Origin: Streptomyces sp. Ncost-T10-10d
Lineage (GTDB): Bacteria; Actinomycetota; Actinomycetes; Streptomycetales; Streptomycetaceae
Assembly (NCBI RefSeq): GCF_900091955.1
Contig: NZ_FMDF01000047.1
Coordinates: 1 to 52,114 of the forward strand
Reading direction: 5' to 3'
DNA: 52,114 bases
The notes under the pieces are model-generated. The model ran no database searches. It saw nothing but the letters and a program-made list of their open reading frames with translations, and was not told the DNA's origin. The translations under genes and the position numbers were made by a program. Of the stretch, positions 31,740-38,097 are shown one piece after another; position 1 is the stretch's first letter; each line of letters begins with the position of its first letter.

Positions 31740-33323
31740 TCAGTCCTTCACGCCCTCCGCGACGGCGGCGTCCCCGGAACCGGCTTGTGCCTGCGCCGGA
31801 ACCGTCGCTCCGGCGCCCGCGCCGCCACCGTCGCCGTCCGAGTTGATCTGTTCGATGATCGCGTCGCGCTCCGGGGTGTCCTCCGGCTTGATGAAGCCGA
31901 TCAGGATGTAGAGGACCAGCGAGATCGCCAGCGGCAGCGCCACCTGGTACTGCAGCGCGACATCCGTCTTCACCGAACCGTCGAAGTTGTAGTTGGTGAA
32001 GTAGAACGCCAGCAGCCCCGCCGCCCAGCTGGTGAGCGCCGCCGTCGGACCCGACTTGCGGAACCTGCGCAGCAGACCCAGCATGAACGGAATCGCGATC
32101 GGGCCCATCAGACCGGCGACCCACTTGATCACGACGGAGATGATGTCCTTGAACGTCGGCGAGTTGATCTGGGTGGCCAGCGCCATCGACAGACCGAGGA
32201 AGCCGAGCGTGGACACCCGGGCCGCCAGCAGACCCGTGCGGCTGCTCCAGGTGCGGGCCGCCTTCGAGAGGACCGGGGCGATGTCCCGGGTGAAGACGGC
32301 TGCGATGGCGTTGGCGTCCGAGGAGCACATGGCCATCGTGTGCGAGAAGAAGCCGACGACGACCAGGCCCAGCAGGCCGTGCGGCAGCAGCTGTTCGGTC
32401 ATCAGGGCGTAGCTGTCGGAGGCGTCCGGCTTCTGCGCGTGGACCAGCAGTGGGGCGCACCACATCGGGAAGAACAGGACCGTGGGCCAGACCAGCCACA
32501 GCACGGCGGAGAGCCGGGCCGAGCGCTTGGCCGAGGCGGCGGAGTCCGTGGCCATGTAGCGCTGGGCCTGGTTCCACATACCGCCGTTGTACTCGAACGT
32601 CTTGATGAAGAGGTACGCCAGCAGGAAGGTCACGGTGTACGGGCCGGCCGTCGGGTCGGTGTGGCCCTCGGGCAGCTTGTCCCAGACCGTCCACAGGGTG
32701 CTGACACCGTCGAGCTCGGCCATGGCGGTGACGAGCATCGCGACGCCGGCGAAGAGCTGGATGACGAACTGCCCCAGTTCTGTGAGCGCGTCGGCCCACA
32801 GGCCGCCCACCGTGCAGTAGACGGCGGTGATGCAGCCGGTGATGAAGATGCCCTGCGTGATCGAGATGCCCGTGAAGACGGAGAGAAGGGTGGCGATGGC
32901 CGCCCACTTGGCGCCGACGTCCACGATCTTCAGCAGCAGACCGGACCAGGCGAGCGCCTGCTGGGTCTGGATGTTGTAGCGGTTCTTCAGGTATTCGAGC
33001 GGGGACGCGACATGCAGCCGTGAGCGCAGCCGGTTGAGCCGGGGTGCGAAGAGCTGGGCCCCGATGCCGATGCCGATGGCGATCGGCAGCGACCAGGTCA
33101 CGAACGACGTGACGCCGAACTGGTACGCGATACCGGCGTATCCGGTGAACATCACCGCGCTGTAGCCGGACATGTGGTGCGAGATGCCGGACAGCCACCA
33201 CGGCATCTTGCCGCCGGCCGTGAAGAAGTCGCTGACGTTGTCCACACGCTTGTGGGACCAGAGTCCGATCGCGATCATCACGCCGAAGTAGCCGATGAGC
33301 ACGACCCAGTCGAGACTGTTCAT
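31740..33323 (-). CDS. Sodium:solute symporter (SSS family)
   Basis: 527 residues with about 13 hydrophobic helices. SSS-family features include WWLSGISHHMSGYSAVMFTG in the first membrane pairs, the SSF segment KIVDVGAKWAAIATLLSVF, and GFFSHTMAMCSSDANAIAAV. The C-terminal 45 residues are a Gly/Ala-rich cytoplasmic tail. It would import a small solute with sodium; the substrate (sugar, amino acid or carboxylate) cannot be read. The SDR and unknown-protein genes upstream may act on the same substrate, but there is no operon link. Confidence 0.9.
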   Translation of the reverse strand: MNSLDWVVLIGYFGVMIAIGLWSHKRVDNVSDFFTAGGKMPWWLSGISHHMSGYSAVMFTGYAGIAYQFGVTSFVTWSLPIAIGIGIGAQLFAPRLNRLRSRLHVASPLEYLKNRYNIQTQQALAWSGLLLKIVDVGAKWAAIATLLSVFTGISITQGIFITGCITAVYCTVGGLWADALTELGQFVIQLFAGVAMLVTAMAELDGVSTLWTVWDKLPEGHTDPTAGPYTVTFLLAYLFIKTFEYNGGMWNQAQRYMATDSAASAKRSARLSAVLWLVWPTVLFFPMWCAPLLVHAQKPDASDSYALMTEQLLPHGLLGLVVVGFFSHTMAMCSSDANAIAAVFTRDIAPVLSKAARTWSSRTGLLAARVSTLGFLGLSMALATQINSPTFKDIISVVIKWVAGLMGPIAIPFMLGLLRRFRKSGPTAALTSWAAGLLAFYFTNYNFDGSVKTDVALQYQVALPLAISLVLYILIGFIKPEDTPERDAIIEQINSDGDGGGAGAGATVPAQAQAGSGDAAVAEGVKD

Positions 33324-33608
33324 GTGCCCCCTCCTGGGGTCCGCCTTGTGAACGAGTTCGCACTTCGTCAGTACGGCCGCTCAGCGGGGCCCCGTGCGGG
33401 AGCGGGGACTTCGGGGATTGAACCGCCTGCCCGGTCCCCGGTCAAGGTTTTTCGCGATCAGGGATGTGAACACGGATCAGCAAGTCGAACGATTTTGCTT
33501 GTTCTTGACTCACGTGAGCGTTGTCGCGAACATGACGGCGGCCACACGATGAGCGGGCACTTCGTCAGGCTGTGCAGAGCGTCAGGAGTACCGAGGAGCG
33601 CAGAAAGA
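33324..33608. promoter_or_regulatory. Upstream region of the symporter gene
   Basis: This 285-bp stretch has no gene. It contains an AT-rich patch (about 33484-33508) and a perfect 10-bp palindrome CTCACGTGAG (33509-33518), which are candidates for promoter and operator. No factor can be named. Confidence 0.35.
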
Positions 33609-33634
33609 CCGCACGGGATGCGGGTCCCGTGCGG
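33609..33634 (-). terminator. Terminator downstream of the SDR gene
   Basis: Perfect 10-bp arms CCGCACGGGA / TCCCGTGCGG around a 6-nt loop. Read on the minus strand it is followed by a T-rich GGTCTTTCT tract. Confidence 0.65.
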
Positions 33635-33648
33635 CCGAGAAGGAGGAG

Positions 33649-33739
33649 AACTGGCCCTGTGGACCGGCCCTGTGAACCGGCCTTACGAACCGGTCTTGTG
33701 AACCGGTCCTTTGAGCTGGTCCGTTGGACCGGCCCTACC
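33649..33739. repeat. Seven-unit 13-bp tandem repeat array
   Basis: Seven contiguous 13-bp units with consensus RACCGGYCYTKTG start at 33649, 33662, 33675, 33688, 33701, 33714 and 33727, with no gaps. Each unit carries an ACCGG(T/C) core. The last unit contains the SDR stop codon (33735-33737). Units differ from each other, so the array is old or selected rather than a fresh slippage product. Confidence 0.85.
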
Positions 33740-34517
33740 GCATCAGCTCGCCGGCATTGACCAGCAGGGACTGCCCTGTGATCGCCCGCGCCCGGTCCGA
33801 GGCCAGGAATGCGGCGGCCTCGGCCACATCGCCGTCCGTGGCAAGGTCCGGAAGCGCCATGCGCTCGGTGAGCCTGCCCAGTACCTCGGCCTCGGGTACC
33901 CCCTCGGTGTGCGCCGTGAACCGTACGTACGCCTGCACCGGCGGTCCCCACATCCAGCCGGGCAGCACCGTGTTCACCCGGATCCGGTGCGGGCCGAACT
34001 CCCGTGCCATGGAGTACATCGCCGAGGTGAGCGCCCCCTTCGAGGCCGCGTACGCCGCCTGCTGCACCTGGGACGGTGCGGCCACCGAGGACTGTGTGCC
34101 GATGACGACCACCGAGCCGCCCCGCTCCTTGAGGCCGGGCAGGCAGGCGCGGGTCATCCGTAGCGTGCCGAGCAGATTGACGTCGATGACCGACTGCCAG
34201 GTGGCGAAGTCGGCGTCCTCGATTCCGCCGAAGCAGCTGTCCCAGGCGGCGACATGGACCACCGCGTCGATCCGTCCGAACCGCTCCAGCGCCAGTGCGG
34301 CGAGCGCCTCGCACTGCGCCTCGTCCGTGATGTCGGTGGCCAGATGGGCGGTGCGCCGGCCTTCCGGGTCGATCTCCGCGGCCGACTTGGCGAGATTCGC
34401 GGCGGTACGCGCCCCGAGTACCGCGCTGCCCCCGTCCCGTACGACCGTCGCCGCGACCTGGTGCCCGAGCCCGGCGCCCACCCCGGACACGATGACGGTC
34501 TTCCCCGCGAGCAACAT
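33735..34517 (-). CDS. Short-chain dehydrogenase/reductase (SDR)
   Basis: 260 residues. The cofactor loop is VSGVGAGLGHQ (a G-x3-G-x-G variant) near residue 11. The structural Asn is in SVIDVNLLGTL, catalytic Ser in VVIGTQSSVAAPS, and Tyr/Lys in AAYAASKGAL (YxxxK). The C-terminal region WMWGPPVQAYVRFTAHTEG lines the substrate pocket. This is a classical NAD(P)-dependent SDR acting on an unknown alcohol or ketone. It is divergent from the unknown gene at 34598 with a shared palindromic operator, so the two probably serve one pathway. Confidence 0.88.
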   Translation of the reverse strand: MLLAGKTVIVSGVGAGLGHQVAATVVRDGGSAVLGARTAANLAKSAAEIDPEGRRTAHLATDITDEAQCEALAALALERFGRIDAVVHVAAWDSCFGGIEDADFATWQSVIDVNLLGTLRMTRACLPGLKERGGSVVVIGTQSSVAAPSQVQQAAYAASKGALTSAMYSMAREFGPHRIRVNTVLPGWMWGPPVQAYVRFTAHTEGVPEAEVLGRLTERMALPDLATDGDVAEAAAFLASDRARAITGQSLLVNAGELMR

Positions 34518-34544
34518 CGGTGGCCTCCCGGCTCTGGCAGTTCT

Positions 34545-34561
34545 TCTGACGGGGCGTCAGA
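34545..34561. promoter_or_regulatory. TetR-like operator TCTGACGGGGCGTCAGA
   Basis: A perfect 7-bp inverted repeat with a 3-bp centre in the 80-bp gap between the divergent SDR and unknown gene. Size and symmetry match TetR-family operators, but no TetR gene is nearby. Confidence 0.6.
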
Positions 34562-34597
34562 GTAGGACGCCGCTGCGGAGTACGGAAGGGGAACGGC

Positions 34598-35437
34598 ATG
34601 AGCGACGAGACACGGAGTGACACCTACGCCGAACTGGCCGCGCTGGGACCGTACGGAGTCCATCCCGGCCACGCGCTGATCACCATGGTCGAACCGCACC
34701 CGGGCCATGAGTACGCGTACAACCGCTGGTACGAAGACGATCACTACTACGCAGGCGCGATGGCGATGCCCTGGATGTTCGCCGGGCGGCGCTGGGTGGC
34801 CACCCGGGAGCTCCAGGAGTTGCGCTACCCGGAGAAGTCCGCGGTCGCGCAGCCGGTCGGCGCCGGCTGCTATCTGTCGACGTACTGGGTGACGGACGGG
34901 CGCTACGACGACCACATGAAGTGGACCGTCGGGATCAACAAGCGGCTGAACCGGGACGGCCGGGTCTACCAGGACCGCACCCATGTGTTCACCGCGTTCC
35001 AGGACCACGAGGCGACGGTCTACCGGGACGGCGCCGCAGGGCCCCGGGACTTCCACGCACTCGACCACCCCTATCGCGGGCTGGTCCTTCAGGTGATCGA
35101 CGCCGAAGGGGAGCAGCAGCGGGCCGAGTTGCTGGAATGGCTGCGCTCACGGCATCTGCCGAAGCGGCTGGGCGGCTCCCCTGCGGCGATGGTGACCGTC
35201 TTTCGCCCCACGCCGCTACCGGGCGACCGGATGACCTATGTGAAGCAGGTCGAGGGTGTCGATACCCGGCTGACCCTGCTGTGGTTCCTCCAGGAGGACC
35301 CGCGGGACTGCTGGGCGAAGCATTTCACCGGGCTCGACGCGGCGGTCGCGGAATCCGGCCTGGGGCGGGTCGAGCTGGTGGCGCCGTTCATTCCTACCGT
35401 GCCCGGCACCGATCTCCATGTCGACCAGTTGCGCTGA
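34598..35437 (+). CDS. Conserved protein of unknown function, possibly dimeric alpha/beta-barrel (EthD-like)
   Basis: 279 residues, no signal peptide or membrane helix. The N-terminal part (ALITMVEPHPGHEYAYNRWY, EDDHYYAGAMAMPWMFAGRR) has the strand - W(Y)x3DH(Y/H) helix - MPxxxxGRRW pattern of EthD-type ferredoxin-like domains. The second half (MVTVFRPTPLPG) may repeat the fold. I do not recognise a characterised relative. Divergence from an SDR and a shared operator suggest a role in catabolism or modification of the same compound. A 16-bp repeat array begins 20 bp after its stop. Confidence 0.7.
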   Translation: MSDETRSDTYAELAALGPYGVHPGHALITMVEPHPGHEYAYNRWYEDDHYYAGAMAMPWMFAGRRWVATRELQELRYPEKSAVAQPVGAGCYLSTYWVTDGRYDDHMKWTVGINKRLNRDGRVYQDRTHVFTAFQDHEATVYRDGAAGPRDFHALDHPYRGLVLQVIDAEGEQQRAELLEWLRSRHLPKRLGGSPAAMVTVFRPTPLPGDRMTYVKQVEGVDTRLTLLWFLQEDPRDCWAKHFTGLDAAVAESGLGRVELVAPFIPTVPGTDLHVDQLR

Positions 35438-35457
35438 GAGCCCCGGATCTCCGGGGC

Positions 35458-35568
35458 GGGCATTTTCCGGCCGGGTATTTCCCGGTCAAACAAACATTCT
35501 CCGGGTCAATCATTCTCCGCGTCGGGCATTCTCCGGGCCGGGCATTCTCCGGGCCGGGCATCGAGCCC
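35458..35568. repeat. Degenerate 16-bp tandem repeat array
   Basis: About six to seven units around GGGCATTCTCCGGGCC. Two identical copies (35524-35539, 35540-35555) and two near copies (35492-35507, 35508-35523) are exactly 16 bp. The left units (35458-35491) are more diverged and a partial unit starts at 35556. It lies directly after the unknown gene's stop, mirroring the 13-bp array beyond the divergent SDR gene. Confidence 0.75.
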
Positions 35569-35652
35569 TCTCGGCCAGGACGGCGGACCAGTCGAGAGGG
35601 CTACCGGCAGCACCGGAATCGATGCTGCGATGCGAACGGTGGAAGGCGCCGG

Positions 35653-35859
35653 TCAGGCGTCGACGGCACCCGTGCCGACGTCACGTACGAAGGCGTTCCA
35701 TGCGGCGGGGACGAACGTGATCGAAGGGCCCTCGGGGGCCTTCGAGTCGCGTACGGCAATAGCTTGCGCGAGAGGGGACTTGACTTCGACGCAGGCGCCG
35801 TTGCCCCCGGAATACGAGGACTTCGTCCACTTGTCCGTAGCACCCTGACGAATGGCCAT
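35653..35859 (-). CDS. DUF397 small protein
   Basis: 68 residues from the ATG at 35859 (GGAG seven bases upstream); a GTG two codons earlier is an alternative. A single complete DUF397 domain: WTKSSYSGGNGACVEVK, IAVRDSKAPEGPSITF, WNAFVRDVGTG. It lies 224 bp downstream of an XRE-DUF5753 gene in the same orientation and is its probable partner, although not overlapping as at 11530. Confidence 0.88.
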   Translation of the reverse strand: MAIRQGATDKWTKSSYSGGNGACVEVKSPLAQAIAVRDSKAPEGPSITFVPAAWNAFVRDVGTGAVDA

Positions 35860-36083
35860 GTTCACTCCGGTTCAGAGAGTCGTGTGAAAGACACCAACAG
35901 CGTTCCGGTTGGCGTGATCGACGCTACTCGCCAAGTCTCGTGAGTGAAGGGGGCGTTCACTCGACCGGATGGTATGAATCAGCAAAGTCTTCCATTACTG
36001 GCGGGCGGCGGTGTACCTTACCGCCACCCCTCCCGTAACATCGCTTCATTTCCCGCAAACCGGACTTTGTGGGCTGTCCGGTT

Positions 36084-36953
36084 TTACGCGCCCGAGCGCC
36101 CGGCGTACTCCTTCACGATGTCGCTGATGAAGTGCCGGGTCTGCTCCACATTCAACGCCTGTGCCCGCAAGTGCTCGTACATGACGCTGTACCGCTGCAC
36201 ATCATTGGCTTTCTCCAGATACAGGTCGCTGGTGACGCCCTCGATATAGACGACACTCGAGTCCGCGGCGTCCGGGAATTCCAGAATGGCGTACTGCCCG
36301 TTGATGCCGGGGTGCGCGCCCATCTCGAACGGCAGTACCTGCACGGTCACATGCGGCAGGTGCGACAGCTCGACCAGCTGCTCCAACTGTTCGATCATCA
36401 CCTGCTTGCCGCCGACCAGCCGGTGCAGCGCGGACTCGTCGATCACCGCCCACAGTCGCAGCGGATTTTCCGGGGAGGTGATCCGGTCCTGGCGGCGGGC
36501 CCGGACGCTGACGCGCTTGTCGATGTCGGCGGGCGGGGCCTCCGGCAACGCGCCGCGGATCAGCGACTCGGCGTAACTTCGGGTCTGCAACAGGCCGGGG
36601 ATCACCTGGGGTTCGTACACCCGCAGCGACTCGGCATCGGTCTCCAGACCGATGTAGACGCTGTACGGGATGTCCCCGAAGGCGTGCCACCAGCCTTGCT
36701 GACGCGAGTCCTTGGCCATCTCCATGAGCGAGTCGACGATCCGGCGATCCTCGACCTCGTACACCCCGCAGAGATCGCGTACATCGCGCTGGCTGATGGA
36801 GCGGCGGCCGTTCTCCAGGCGGCTGATCTTCGACTGCGAGACCAGCAGCCGCTCCGCCACCTCCTCGGCCGTCATGCCCTTGAGTTCGCGCAGTCGGCGC
36901 AATTCCTGGCCCAACCGGCGTCGCCTGACGGTGGGATTGACGTTGGACGGCAC
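36084..36953 (-). CDS. XRE-DUF5753 transcriptional regulator
   Basis: 289 residues from the GTG at 36953, chosen because GGAGGT stands nine bases upstream; an ATG at 37010 would add 19 residues without such a site. The helix-turn-helix is at about 12-65 (LGQELRRLRELKGMTAEEVA, LLVSQSKISRLENGRR), with DUF5753 from about 95 to the end (WWHAFGDIPYSVYIGLETDA ... VIPGLLQTRSYAESLI). It pairs with the downstream DUF397 gene. Unlike the locus at 11-13 kb, no HATPase gene accompanies it. Confidence 0.9.
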   Translation of the reverse strand: MPSNVNPTVRRRRLGQELRRLRELKGMTAEEVAERLLVSQSKISRLENGRRSISQRDVRDLCGVYEVEDRRIVDSLMEMAKDSRQQGWWHAFGDIPYSVYIGLETDAESLRVYEPQVIPGLLQTRSYAESLIRGALPEAPPADIDKRVSVRARRQDRITSPENPLRLWAVIDESALHRLVGGKQVMIEQLEQLVELSHLPHVTVQVLPFEMGAHPGINGQYAILEFPDAADSSVVYIEGVTSDLYLEKANDVQRYSVMYEHLRAQALNVEQTRHFISDIVKEYAGRSGA

Positions 36954-37050
36954 GGAAACGGCACCTCCGGCTGTGTAGCTGTGCGTATCTACTGCTGAGC
37001 AGATTGCCACCCATGCCCCCGGCCGCGCTGGGAAATGGCGACACGCAGGC

Positions 37051-37084
37051 GCGCGGGGCAGCCGTGATTCCGGCTGCCCCGCGC
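37051..37084 (-). terminator. Terminator after the GPP34 gene
   Basis: Perfect 13-bp arms GCGCGGGGCAGCC / GGCTGCCCCGCGC with an 8-nt loop. Confidence 0.75.
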
Positions 37085-37180
37085 TTGGTGCGGCTCCCGA
37101 ACCGGGTCTTGGGGACGACGGCGCGGCGGTATTCGGTTGGTGCTGCGGTACGTGTGGTGCGTGTGGCGACGGGTGCGGTC

Positions 37181-37903
37181 CTAGTGGGCCGCGGTGTGCG
37201 CCATGCTGCCGCGGCGCGACTGCGACTGCACTTGCGGTTGCAACGGCACTCCGGCCGCCTGGTTACGGCGCGGCTGTGCGACCGCCCCGTTCTGGACGTC
37301 CATCACGGCATGCGCCACGAGTCCGCCCATCGGGTCGTGTCTGATCAGGTCCCGCAGCCGGGAGCGCGATGAACGCCCCTCGTTCCCGGGATACAGGTGC
37401 TTGCCGAGTCCGACCGCGTGGGCCAGTGCGGCGAGCGCCGCGGTCCGCGGGTCCGGCGGTACGCCGGTGCGGATCGCACTGTCCAGCCTGGATCTGATGT
37501 CCCGGCTGATTGCCGTGTCCGTCGCCTGGTAGCGAGTCGTCGGCAGCACTCCGCACATCTGGCCCGCCACGGCATGCACCATGCCGCATCGCTCCAGATG
37601 AGCGAGGTAGATCTGACGCAGCCCCAGCCGGGGCCCGCCAATCCAGTGGACCGCCCGAACCGGGCTGCCGCGTCGGCGCAGCAGTTCCAGTGCGGAGTCC
37701 AGAGTCGGATCTCCTGTCGGCCGTGGCATCACCACGGCGATACGATCCCCGTCAGGGGCTATCCGTCCTGCCAGAGCCAGCTCCACTAGCTGAGCTCCGG
37801 CGAGGCCGAGGTCGAGCGACTGCGGCTGCGCTGTGGTACCCGTGGCCGGGTCCAGAGCGAGCAGCAGAAGCTCCTCCGGAATTGTTCTGCGGCTCCTGCC
37901 CAT
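37181..37903 (-). CDS. GPP34 (GOLPH3-like) family phosphoprotein
   Basis: 240 residues. The GPP34 layout is visible: TIPEELLLLALDPATGT at the start, LGLAGAQLVELALAGRIAPD, LRRRGSPVRAVHWIGG, and RTAALAALAHAVGLGKHLYP late. Eukaryotic GOLPH3 binds phosphatidylinositol 4-phosphate at the Golgi; Streptomyces has many paralogues of unknown role, probably peripheral membrane proteins. The last 35 residues are a low-complexity Gln/Arg tail. Confidence 0.85.
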   Translation of the reverse strand: MGRSRRTIPEELLLLALDPATGTTAQPQSLDLGLAGAQLVELALAGRIAPDGDRIAVVMPRPTGDPTLDSALELLRRRGSPVRAVHWIGGPRLGLRQIYLAHLERCGMVHAVAGQMCGVLPTTRYQATDTAISRDIRSRLDSAIRTGVPPDPRTAALAALAHAVGLGKHLYPGNEGRSSRSRLRDLIRHDPMGGLVAHAVMDVQNGAVAQPRRNQAAGVPLQPQVQSQSRRGSMAHTAAH

Positions 37904-38097
37904 CCATGCCTCCCCGCGTGGATGAATGACAGGGTGACCCCTCTCACATTGGTCTGTCGAGGGCGCCTGGGGGCTTTGTGCGGGAACCAGTAGGTATGTC
38001 GTTCTCGTCTAGCAGCCGGGCCGGTGGTTCACACGGGACACTGGTAGATGGTTCGGACAGCGCGGGGATGTCCCCGCGCCGCATGGAGGAGGCATCG

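Noticed and set aside
31623..35568. Tandem arrays as a CRISPR locus
   Set aside because: Units of 13, 16 and 37 bp are contiguous without unique spacers, and no cas genes are present.
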